Of a stretch of DNA of 10,053 nucleotides, positions 1 through 6,042 are shown in pieces. The stretch covers positions 1 to 10,053 of the forward strand of contig CAJKWK010000074.1 in the NCBI GenBank assembly GCA_905203555.1. Direction: 5' to 3'. The number at the start of each line of letters is the position of its first letter. Within the stretch, counting starts at the first letter, position 1. The translations under genes and the position numbers were made by a program. This DNA comes from an uncultured Lachnospiraceae bacterium (GTDB lineage Bacteria > Bacillota > Clostridia > Lachnospirales > Lachnospiraceae). The notes under the pieces were generated by a model. That model had not been told where the DNA came from and did no database searches. It saw only the letters and a program-made list of their open reading frames with translations.

Positions 1-2
1 GG

Positions 3-230
3 CGATTCATCCGCGCATCTAAAGCTACGCGGTTTTCTCGCCAATATTTTATAAAGAAAGCAGCAAAGCGTGTGATCCGAGATCTGAAAGAAGACTTAAA
101 GAAAAATGGGATTGAGGCCGACCAAGAACACATCCGATTAACCTTTAAAGGCGGACACCAGATTGAGTTTTGGAACAGTGAATGGGGTGGAATCAATGTA
201 TTTAATGCCAACAAAAGCTGCTCGATGTAA
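3..230 (+). CDS. C-terminal fragment of an unrecognised protein (5' end outside window)
   Basis: An open frame runs from the window edge to TAA at 228-230 and gives 75 residues, beginning RFIRASKATRFSRQYF and ending NANKSCSM. The first half is strongly basic and probably helical (KKAAKRVIRDLKEDLKKNG). The second half looks like short beta strands with aromatic residues (IRLTFKGGHQIEFWNSEWGG). No start codon lies in the window, so this is the end of a longer gene. It is followed 30 bases later by a good terminator, which supports it being the last gene of an upstream unit. I do not recognise the family. The basic face would suit nucleic-acid contact, but that is a guess. Confidence 0.6.
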   Translation, partial: RFIRASKATRFSRQYFIKKAAKRVIRDLKEDLKKNGIEADQEHIRLTFKGGHQIEFWNSEWGGINVFNANKSCSM

Positions 231-260
231 CTAATGACAATAATGATTAAAAATTTCTCC

Positions 261-289
261 AAAGAGCTGCTGCAAGGCGGCTCTTTTTT
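261..289 (+). terminator. Rho-independent terminator after the first partial gene
   Basis: The 8-bp stem is AGAGCTGC (263-270) with GCGGCTCT (277-284), containing one G:U pair, and the loop is 6 nt (TGCAAG). A run of six T follows. An A stretch at 261-263 precedes the stem. It separates the partial upstream gene from the unit starting at 375. Confidence 0.85.
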
Positions 290-313
290 GTCCAAATAGC
301 GTAAAACCATTCC

Positions 314-367
314 CTTACTTCCACTTCCATAATTAACACGAAGCGTAAAGGAATAGAGAAAAGGAGG
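314..367 (+). promoter_or_regulatory. Leader/promoter block, copy A, upstream of the 102-aa gene
   Basis: This block runs from CTTACT (314-319) through CCATAATTA (327-335) and GTAAAGGAATAGAGAAA to the ribosome site AAGGAGG (361-367). It matches the block before the methyltransferase gene (3104-3159) over nearly its whole length, with small indels. CATAAT at 328-333 is a plausible -10 element. I see no good -35 box 17 bases upstream, so any promoter here may be activator-dependent or use another sigma factor. The position just after a terminator supports a promoter role. Confidence 0.5.
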
Positions 368-374
368 CTAAAAG

Positions 375-683
375 ATGATAAGAGTACCAATTAACACAGA
401 GCGACCAAGACAGACTAATTATCATGCGTTGCAAACACTATTAGAACAATACACGCCGGAAAGAAGCGGTTTTGTTTCCACTACCGAACTTAAGATGATC
501 AAAAAAGAGCTGGAAATAGAAAACCGCGATGTGATGAGTTTAAGAAATCTGAGAGATTTTGTGGTACTGTATTGTTCTGCGTTGTCACAAAACAGGGAAG
601 ATAAATTACTCAACATGGATCGCATGAGTGCCATTACAGCTGTCATCGACAGCCAGATTGTAAAGCTCGGCAGTAAAGTATAG
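375..683 (+). CDS. Small hypothetical protein, 102 aa
   Basis: ATG at 375 follows a strong AAGGAGG site (361-367) at 7-nt spacing. The product is 102 residues, mostly predicted helical, polar and charged (for example ELKMIKKELEIENRDVMSLRNLRDFVVLYCSAL). There is no signal peptide, membrane segment or metal-binding motif. The stretch PERSGFVSTTELKMIKKELEIE faintly resembles an EF-hand-like or phage-repressor helix pair, but I cannot assign a family. Its TAG stop (681-683) lies 11 bases before the ATG of the 781-aa gene, and the ribosome site of that gene starts inside the stop region, so the two are almost certainly one operon. It may be a partner or regulator of the large protein. Confidence 0.75.
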   Translation: MIRVPINTERPRQTNYHALQTLLEQYTPERSGFVSTTELKMIKKELEIENRDVMSLRNLRDFVVLYCSALSQNREDKLLNMDRMSAITAVIDSQIVKLGSKV

Positions 684-694
684 AAGGAGACATT

Positions 695-3040
695 ATGATA
701 AACACAAAATATACCGAAGCTATCGGAACCGCTTCCATCAAAGATGAGAAAGCATTCCGCATATGGCTGGAAAAGGAAGGACGGCAACAAGGGAACGATG
801 CACTGTCCGGCTGGTACGGTTCCCACTGGCAGGAATATTTTTATAAAAACCAGCAGACTTTTAATAGTATTCAAAATATTTTCAAACACAGCTACGAGGC
901 AAGTAATCTGTTTTTGTTAATCACAGAGCTGGGAAGCTATAACCTGTCATTAAACCTGTATTTTGATGACGGATTTGCTGCCATCATCGGATATGGAAGC
1001 CAACAGTTTGTGTTTCCATCAGAATGGCTTGACATTAAACGTTTTACAGATATGTCGGAGATTCCATCCGGCGCATTTGCTGCGTTAACAGGAGACACTG
1101 CTGCAAAAGATGAATCTGGAGCTAATTACCTCAGTGTTCTGCCGAAGAATTTTGACGGCGCTATTACGACACAATCTGTAAAAGAAGAAATCAAGGATAC
1201 AGAAAAAGAACTGGATGAATTAAAAGACTACCAGGAAAAACTGGAACAGCATGATTTGCCGGAATTTGCTGCGATCAATGCACAGATTGCGAAACTGAAG
1301 GCGGAAGCGGAAGAAATAGCAAATCGCATGAAAGTGGAGCTCAAAAAGAAAAAAGAAGAATTTGAACGGATGAAAGAAGAACTGGAGAAAAAACTTTTTC
1401 TGCTGGAAACCTGTATTTATGGGATCCGTTGCTACACCGGAGAAGTCATAAAAGTTGCGCAGCTGACAGATGGAAAAGAAGCAGAAAAGGATGCTCCTGT
1501 GGTTCTTTATGCAAAAATCCGTTTTCTGGATGAGGAACTCGGAAAATATCTGTCTGTTTATGATTATGGAGATGAGGATTCCGATCAGAATACATTCATG
1601 CAGATCTTAAAAAACAGAAAAGATCTTCAGGAACTTCTGGCGCCAGGAGAAAAATCCATTTCCATACTGAAAACCTCAAGAAGCGGGAATGGAATCTGTC
1701 AGAGCGGAAAAATTGCCAATAGCCTCAAGTCTTATGAAAAAGTTCATGGAAAACAGCTGGCTATACTGATCCGAAACGGAGAACGGATTTATATCAGCTG
1801 GTTGGACGAAGATAAGATCGTGATTCCAGGCGATGATTTTATTTTTGAAGCTGGTAGCAGCACCCGTCCTTATGAAGAAGGAGAAGAAAGGTTTATTCAT
1901 ACTCCGTCCAAAGAGGAAGTTGCCTCCAGATATTTCCTCGTGCAGGTATTGAATGGCATTCTGCAGCGGAAAAACATCCTGCCGCTTCCAGATAAAGTCA
2001 ACATTCTCAAACCAGGAAAGTATGTCATCTATTCCATGGCAAGCGGGTGGCTCAATGATACCAGATACGGAACATTTGGAGATATTCTGAAAAAAGCGGA
2101 GGTCAAACACCCAAAGAAAGGGGATCAGATTCTAACGCTGTTACAGGTAACCAGAGATGATATTTATGAGAGGGATTACCGTGGTTCATCAACAGAATAT
2201 ACTGCTTGGAATAATGACCGCGGAATCGGTAAGCGGAACCGCACCAAAGGTGTTCGCGTGGGAAGCCGAAAAATCTTGACGGTAAACCGCATAGTCAGAA
2301 ATTTCCGTTTTGACATCCGATACCGAAAGGAATGGTATAAATGCATTGAGATCATTAAGCATAACCTGAAAAAAATCGAAAACGGAGAAGCTTATTCTCC
2401 AGAATATATCCATGAAAAACAACCGTATCAGGTCAAAGAAAACCTTTGGGAAACCACATGGTATAATGACACGGAAAATCTTCCGGTATTGGAAGAAATC
2501 CTGGAAGATTATAAAGGAAAACGGGAAAGCGTCGTCGCAATGTCTGATGAGAAAGTGAAGTATGTCTATGATCTTTCAAGTGCAGAACTTACACAAACGG
2601 CATCTGACATCTATGTGTCTGTCCCCATGGAACAGTGGGATTCTTCAAAGCACACCTCTTATGTTAATTTTAAGATAGAAAACACAGAATACATTCCTCT
2701 GACATTTCTCTGTTCCGAATGGATCGATTATGTAATCGCAACCGGACAGGTAACAGGGTTCCGCCTTCCAGGTGAAGAGCAAATTAGCTTTGCGGTGGCG
2801 TTGGAATATCTCAATATTATCAAAGCTTATTTAACAAAAAGAGAATCCGAAGAAAAAGATTTGATTCAACACGCTTTCAAAAAGCGCGATCCATCTATGG
2901 TACAGAAGTTGGATTCTGTTATGTCAGGAACTGAATGGACTAGGTATCTGTCAGAATGGAAAATTACAAATGATATCCATAAACTCCATACGAAAAATGT
3001 AGGAAAGTTTGTAGATTATATGCTGAACACGATTCAGTAA
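695..3040 (+). CDS. Large coiled-coil hypothetical protein, 781 aa
   Basis: ATG at 695 follows GAAGGAGA (683-690) at short spacing. The N-terminal third (about 1-150) looks globular, with aromatic-rich strands (GSYNLSLNLYFDDGFAAIIGYG). Residues about 162-238 form a long, highly charged coiled coil rich in Glu and Lys. The rest is mixed alpha/beta: the region near 340-380 contains LAILIRNGERIYISWLDEDKIVIPGDD, and a segment near 510-540 is very basic (NDRGIGKRNRTKGVRVGSRK), possibly nucleic-acid binding. I see no signal peptide, membrane helix, Walker box or nuclease motif. It is the second gene of a two-gene unit that ends at the terminator at 3073. Proteins of this kind occur as unnamed genes of mobile elements in gut Clostridia. 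I cannot give a function, though the architecture suggests a scaffold or a DNA-transaction protein. Confidence 0.85.
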   Translation: MINTKYTEAIGTASIKDEKAFRIWLEKEGRQQGNDALSGWYGSHWQEYFYKNQQTFNSIQNIFKHSYEASNLFLLITELGSYNLSLNLYFDDGFAAIIGYGSQQFVFPSEWLDIKRFTDMSEIPSGAFAALTGDTAAKDESGANYLSVLPKNFDGAITTQSVKEEIKDTEKELDELKDYQEKLEQHDLPEFAAINAQIAKLKAEAEEIANRMKVELKKKKEEFERMKEELEKKLFLLETCIYGIRCYTGEVIKVAQLTDGKEAEKDAPVVLYAKIRFLDEELGKYLSVYDYGDEDSDQNTFMQILKNRKDLQELLAPGEKSISILKTSRSGNGICQSGKIANSLKSYEKVHGKQLAILIRNGERIYISWLDEDKIVIPGDDFIFEAGSSTRPYEEGEERFIHTPSKEEVASRYFLVQVLNGILQRKNILPLPDKVNILKPGKYVIYSMASGWLNDTRYGTFGDILKKAEVKHPKKGDQILTLLQVTRDDIYERDYRGSSTEYTAWNNDRGIGKRNRTKGVRVGSRKILTVNRIVRNFRFDIRYRKEWYKCIEIIKHNLKKIENGEAYSPEYIHEKQPYQVKENLWETTWYNDTENLPVLEEILEDYKGKRESVVAMSDEKVKYVYDLSSAELTQTASDIYVSVPMEQWDSSKHTSYVNFKIENTEYIPLTFLCSEWIDYVIATGQVTGFRLPGEEQISFAVALEYLNIIKAYLTKRESEEKDLIQHAFKKRDPSMVQKLDSVMSGTEWTRYLSEWKITNDIHKLHTKNVGKFVDYMLNTIQ

Positions 3041-3072
3041 CAGCGCATTCTTTAAAACATCATTTTTACTCC

Positions 3073-3103
3073 AAAGAAGCTCATTTTCTGGGCTTCTTTT
3101 TTT
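3073..3103 (+). terminator. Rho-independent terminator after the 781-aa gene
   Basis: A perfect 8-bp stem AAAGAAGC (3073-3080) pairs with GCTTCTTT (3092-3099) across an 11-nt loop, and T residues run to 3103. It lies 33 bases after the stop codon and closes the 375-3040 unit before the methyltransferase leader. Confidence 0.85.
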
Positions 3104-3159
3104 CTTACTCATCCACAGCCATAATTATCCTGAAAGTTTAAAAGGCATAGAGAAAGGAG
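3104..3159 (+). promoter_or_regulatory. Leader/promoter block, copy B, upstream of the methyltransferase gene
   Basis: This block holds CTTACT (3104-3109), CCATAATTA (3119-3127), then TGAAAGTTTAAAAGGCATAGAGAAAGGAG. It is clearly related to copy A at 314-367. CATAAT at 3120-3125 is a possible -10 element, again without a clear -35. AAAGGAGA at 3153-3160 is the ribosome site for ATG 3166. Confidence 0.5.
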
Positions 3160-3165
3160 AAAAGA

Positions 3166-4140
3166 ATGAAAAAAGAAGATATTCTTCTGGAGTTAAGCAA
3201 ACATACGGATACAGTTTTGTCTTTTCCGAACCGCGGCCCGTGGGGTGATTCCAGATACAGAGGAAACTGCTCCGGATGGATTCCGGCATACTTTATTAAC
3301 AAGTACAATGCCGGTTCCGTTGCGGAAGTATTTGCTGGATCTGGAACCACTTACGATGTCTGCAAGGATATGGGAGTACGGTATGTCGGGATTGATCTAA
3401 ACCCGAATCCTCCAAGAGATGGTATTGTGTCTATGGATATCCTGGATGACACGGTAGAACTTCCGGACGGATTCTATGATGCCGACATGATATTTCTTCA
3501 TCCACCGTATCCGTCCATCAATGATGTGCGATATGCTGGAAAAATGTGGAAAGATACTGATGGTACCAGAGTCCTTCGTGACATACAGGAAATGTCTTGG
3601 GAAGATGGCATGAGAGGAGTGAATCATGCATTACTCCGTGCATACAATGCGATGCCAGCCGGCTCCTATGAGGTATGCCTGGTAGGTGAAATCCGTGCAA
3701 AGGGTCAATATCGATCCATGATGCAGAATCTGGCGATCCCAGGTATCCTGCACCAGACCTTCATCAAATTGCAGCATAATACCGTTTCCGGTGGCCGTAA
3801 CTACAGCGGCCGGAGTGATTATGCCCTGACTGGCCACGAGATGATTGCAGTCATCAAAAAGCCAAGCGGGTATGAACTTGCTTATGTGATACCAAAGCGT
3901 TATGCCATGGATATCCGCGACTGCAACATGGCAACCTGGAAAGATGTAGTCATGTCCGTCATCCGGAATATCCAGGGTGATATTTCCAATGAAGCAGTTT
4001 ATCATGCTTTGGAAGGGCACAAAAGAACGAAAAAGAATGAAAACTGGAAAGCAAAGATCCGCCAGACACTTCAGAAATTGGAGTCTTCCGGAATGATCAT
4101 GAGGAAAGGAAACGGGCTGTATATAAAAGTAGCAGCCTAA
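3166..4140 (+). CDS. Orphan DNA amino-methyltransferase (N6-adenine/N4-cytosine type) with winged-helix-like tail
   Basis: The 324-aa product carries the S-adenosylmethionine motif I FAGSGTT at residues 56-62, an acidic motif-II-like strand end GIDLNP (75-80), and a motif IV tetrapeptide HPPY (112-115). Motif I before motif IV at about 50 residues is the gamma-like order. The N-terminal segment RGPWGDSRYRGNCSGW (23-38) resembles the conserved entry segment of plasmid and phage DNA methylases. The usual catalytic tetrad is [DNS]PP[YFW]; here the first position is His, which is uncommon. Residues about 258-322 look like a winged helix (ISNEAVYHALEGHKR, then IRQTLQKLESSGMIMRKGNGLYI). Expected role: transfer of a methyl group to an exocyclic amine of A or C in DNA. 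No restriction gene is adjacent, so I call it orphan. ATG 3166 follows AAAGGAGA. It heads the long gene cluster that runs to 7251. Confidence 0.85.
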   Translation: MKKEDILLELSKHTDTVLSFPNRGPWGDSRYRGNCSGWIPAYFINKYNAGSVAEVFAGSGTTYDVCKDMGVRYVGIDLNPNPPRDGIVSMDILDDTVELPDGFYDADMIFLHPPYPSINDVRYAGKMWKDTDGTRVLRDIQEMSWEDGMRGVNHALLRAYNAMPAGSYEVCLVGEIRAKGQYRSMMQNLAIPGILHQTFIKLQHNTVSGGRNYSGRSDYALTGHEMIAVIKKPSGYELAYVIPKRYAMDIRDCNMATWKDVVMSVIRNIQGDISNEAVYHALEGHKRTKKNENWKAKIRQTLQKLESSGMIMRKGNGLYIKVAA

Positions 4141-4148
4141 CACTTAAA

Positions 4149-4589
4149 ATGACGAAACAAAACATAGAGATTGAAACGGCAGTGCAAACCGCCCTTCAGT
4201 ATCACCCAAAGGCAAACTACAGGATACTGCAGTTCATTGAAACTTTCCGCCGCAGAACCGGAAGCGAATCGGATAACCAAGAAATCATCCGGACGCTGTT
4301 TCGGGCCGGATATTGTTATTATTTTGCACTTATGTTAAAGGATGCATTCCCCAAAGGAGAAATCTGCTGGGCGGCGCCGTTTGGGCATATCGTATTCGTT
4401 TACAATGACATTCCATACGACATTGAAGGTGTATACTGCGGAGAAGCAGAAGACTTTATCCCAATCCGGTATATGGGAAAAACCATTAATGACTTTCGTC
4501 ATGTGCCAGGAGTCGAGTGCAATGCCACGGAGCAGCAGATTGCGCAGATCATGGTAAGATATCAGGAGGAGAAATATCAGCGAAATTAA
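4149..4589 (+). CDS. Small cytosolic transglutaminase/papain-like fold protein, 146 aa
   Basis: The 146-aa product has a compact Cys-His-Asp pattern: Cys56 at the start of a helix (AGYCYYFALMLKDAF), His80 on a strand (APFGHIVFVYN), and Asp91 on the next strand (IPYDIEGVY). That order and spacing are typical of transglutaminase-like and papain-fold enzymes, though I cannot place it in a named family. There is no signal peptide, so it should act in the cytosol. The ATG lies 8 bases after the stop of the methyltransferase gene and has no recognisable ribosome site in ACACTTAAA, so it is probably translated by coupling or re-initiation from the gene before. It could be a protease, amidase or acyltransferase, or an inactive fold used for binding. 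Confidence 0.75.
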   Translation: MTKQNIEIETAVQTALQYHPKANYRILQFIETFRRRTGSESDNQEIIRTLFRAGYCYYFALMLKDAFPKGEICWAAPFGHIVFVYNDIPYDIEGVYCGEAEDFIPIRYMGKTINDFRHVPGVECNATEQQIAQIMVRYQEEKYQRN

Positions 4590-4624
4590 GGTTTCCGGGA
4601 GAACCGGAGGAAGGAGAGCGGGAT

Positions 4625-4816
4625 ATGAATGTATTTTGGGGTTTTGAATATGATACAGAATTTTACAATATTGGTGACGAAATAGATGTAGTTTTCCATA
4701 ATGGTACTCATTATAGTGGGACACTGGAAGATCTGCGCGTTGATGATGGAGAAATTGTTGTAAATGGATGTGCTTTTTCTCTGTATGAAATTGACAAGGT
4801 CATTCATCTAAACTGA
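4625..4816 (+). CDS. Small beta-rich protein, 63 aa
   Basis: I chose ATG 4625 (MNVFWGFEYD) because GGAGGAAGGAGA at 4606-4617 lies just upstream. An in-frame ATG at 4517 would overlap the 146-aa gene and has no ribosome site. The 63-residue product has alternating strands (GDEIDVVFHNGTHYSGTLEDL, then GEIVVNGCAFSLYEIDKVIHL), which looks like a five-stranded SH3-like or Sm-like small barrel, similar in layout to small regulators such as Rof. That fold is an inference. The gene lies 35 bases after the 146-aa gene and 19 bases before the next start, so it belongs to the same operon. Confidence 0.7.
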   Translation: MNVFWGFEYDTEFYNIGDEIDVVFHNGTHYSGTLEDLRVDDGEIVVNGCAFSLYEIDKVIHLN

Positions 4817-4835
4817 GATTTAACGGAGGAAGGCT

Positions 4836-5086
4836 ATGAAAAATAAAGATATACATATCAATACAGAGTTATTGGTTGAATTTTTGCAAGGTTGTCTTAT
4901 GGAAGAAAGTCATGAGACAAAGCAGTATTCTGAATCAAAAAATACAGTACATCTGCCTATGACTGTATTGCAGTAAAAGGCAATGATGGAAAATACTATG
5001 TAATCACAATTTCTGAATGTGACGATGAAAGAAATCCACATTCTGGAAAAATTGAAAGAGCTTCAGAAAAGTACGATGACATTTAA
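4836..5086 (+). pseudogene. Frameshifted small gene (or -1 programmed frameshift), 46 aa in frame, 83 aa after shift
   Basis: ATG 4836 follows GGAGGAAGG. The zero frame gives 46 residues and stops at TAA 4974-4976. From the A6 run at 4937-4942 a -1 shift opens a frame that reads KYSTSAYDCIAVKGNDGK, then YYVITISECDDERNPHSGK, and ends at TAA 5084-5086. That frame looks like genuine protein but has no start codon of its own, and a TGA at 4931-4933 closes it upstream. Read through, the product is 83 aa. The site is A AAA AAT in the zero frame, a -1 slippery heptamer, and an 8-bp stem (4941-4948 with 4962-4969) sits directly on it. The simplest explanation is loss of one A from an A7 run by mutation or sequencing error. 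Programmed frameshifting is the alternative. Family unknown. Confidence 0.65.
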
Positions 5087-5111
5087 CAGAGCTAGGAAAG
5101 GGAAAATAATA

Positions 5112-5396
5112 ATGAATCCATTAGTATACATAAGTATTAGACTGCATTTTGAGGTAAAAGATGCCAAAATGTATGGTGGAGTAGGAAGTATAGGTTACGC
5201 AGCAATCAATCTGGATGGGATTATGGATATTAACCAGATAACAGATGAGTATGTTGAGGCTCAAACACAAACAGCAGCGGGTCTCTTCCGTGTTCCGAGA
5301 ACGGCGGTCAGATTGATATCGAAAGAAGAATATGACTTAGAAACAGATAACGAAGATGAATACTTTGATTTCACATTTTCTGTTAAACAAAACTGA
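5112..5396 (+). CDS. Hypothetical protein, 94 aa, acidic C terminus
   Basis: ATG 5112 (MNPLVYISIRLHFEVK) is preceded by AGGAAAGGG at 5094-5102. The earlier in-frame ATG at 5019 would overlap the frameshifted gene and lacks a ribosome site. The 94-residue product starts with a beta strand, has a Gly-rich turn (YGGVGSIGYAAINLDG), then a helix, then RVPRTAVRLISKEEYD, and ends in a very acidic tail (DLETDNEDEYFDFTF). No export signal or known motif is visible. It fits the run of small same-strand genes between the methyltransferase and the AbrB-like regulator. I do not recognise the family. An acidic small protein could be a DNA mimic, but nothing here shows that. Confidence 0.7.
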   Translation: MNPLVYISIRLHFEVKDAKMYGGVGSIGYAAINLDGIMDINQITDEYVEAQTQTAAGLFRVPRTAVRLISKEEYDLETDNEDEYFDFTFSVKQN

Positions 5397-5415
5397 CATT
5401 TTGAGAAGGATACCT

Positions 5416-5457
5416 ATGACAAGAGCGGAAAGAAACTTGAATGGAGGAGAAAAATGA
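5416..5457 (+). CDS. Possible 13-codon leader peptide overlapping the next start
   Basis: ATG 5416 has its own ribosome-site-like GAGAAGGA (5403-5410) at about 5 nt and encodes MTRAERNLNGGEK. Its TGA stop (5455-5457) overlaps the ATG of the 75-aa gene (5454-5456) in an ATGA arrangement. The ribosome site of the 75-aa gene (GGAGGAGA) lies inside this short frame, so its translation could control access to that site. It could equally be the remnant of a longer gene. Short chance frames are common, so confidence is low. Confidence 0.3.
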   Translation: MTRAERNLNGGEK

Positions 5458-5681
5458 AGATTGTAAGAAACGGCCAGGAGTTTACCATGACGGATCAGGA
5501 ACTCCAGGCGGCTCACAAAGAATTTGTTGTGAACTTCATGGAAAATGAGCTGCTCGAAAATTTCGATGTGAGCGAAAAAGAAAGCAGGAACATTGCGGAA
5601 GCGGCGTATGACCGATACCGTGAAGGAAACGGAGAAACCGAGTACGAATGCATCGAATGGGCATACGAAAATCGAAAATAA
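5454..5681 (+). CDS. Hypothetical protein, 75 aa
   Basis: ATG 5454 follows GGAGGAGA (5443-5450) at good spacing. The 75-residue product opens with a short hairpin (MKIVRNGQEFTMTDQEL), and the rest is predicted helical and acidic (HKEFVVNFMENELLENFDVSEKESRNIAEAAYDRYREGNG, in pieces). No catalytic or binding motif is visible. The opening KIVRNGQEF-x-[LM]T resembles small unnamed proteins common on Firmicutes integrative elements and large plasmids. It ends 15 bases before the AbrB-like gene, so co-transcription is likely. Confidence 0.75.
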   Translation: MKIVRNGQEFTMTDQELQAAHKEFVVNFMENELLENFDVSEKESRNIAEAAYDRYREGNGETEYECIEWAYENRK

Positions 5682-5696
5682 GAATAGGAGACAGCA

Positions 5697-6038
5697 ATGA
5701 GATTAGAGGACAACAAACAGCGAGTAAAAGCTGATGCATCTACCGGTATAATCCGAAGAGTCGATGATCTTGGTAGGATTGTGATCCCGAAAGAGATCCG
5801 CAGACAGTACGGGATGCGAGAAAATACACCTCTGGAACTTTTTCCAACGAGAAACGGAATTCTTTTTAAAGTTTATCGAAGGGGAGATGACATCAGGTCC
5901 ATCATCAAAACCGCAAAAGAGACGGTTAAAGAAACGATTGACGATTATGCGGATGAAATCGGTGATGACGAGTACAATCGAATCTTGCAGGAAGCAGAAG
6001 ACCTCTGCCAATTTATCAAATCGAAAAAGGAGAATTAA
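5697..6038 (+). CDS. AbrB/SpoVT-family transcriptional regulator
   Basis: ATG 5697 follows ATAGGAGA (5683-5690). Residues about 17-60 match the swapped-hairpin AbrB DNA-binding domain: GIIRRVDDLGRIVIPKEIRR, then YGMRENTPLELF and GILFKVY. This signature is diagnostic for AbrB, Abh and SpoVT N-terminal domains, which bind DNA as dimers or tetramers and act as transition-state or sporulation regulators. The protein is 113 aa against about 94 for AbrB. Its C-terminal half (about 65-110) is helical and charged (IRSIIKTAKETVKETIDDYA) rather than a typical AbrB tetramerisation domain. Being inside the operon, it may autoregulate the cluster or reprogram host genes; antitoxin-type AbrB proteins are shorter and no toxin is adjacent. 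Confidence 0.92.
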   Translation: MRLEDNKQRVKADASTGIIRRVDDLGRIVIPKEIRRQYGMRENTPLELFPTRNGILFKVYRRGDDIRSIIKTAKETVKETIDDYADEIGDDEYNRILQEAEDLCQFIKSKKEN

Positions 6039-6042
6039 AAAG

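Noticed and set aside
3631..4143. 170-aa open frame on the minus strand
   Set aside because: It lies entirely opposite the methyltransferase gene, whose motifs are clear, and has no ribosome site; it is a shadow frame.
4342..4557. 71-aa plus-strand frame inside the 146-aa gene
   Set aside because: It is nested in a gene with a convincing Cys-His-Asp pattern and has no ribosome site or protein-like features of its own.
5697..6038. AbrB-like protein as the antitoxin of a toxin-antitoxin pair
   Set aside because: It is longer than typical AbrB-type antitoxins, and neither neighbour resembles a PIN, MazF or other known toxin.
5887..6042. Upstream extension of the 402-aa gene
   Set aside because: The extension overlaps the AbrB-like coding sequence in another frame and is Lys/Arg/Ser-rich noise; ATG 6043 has a proper ribosome site.
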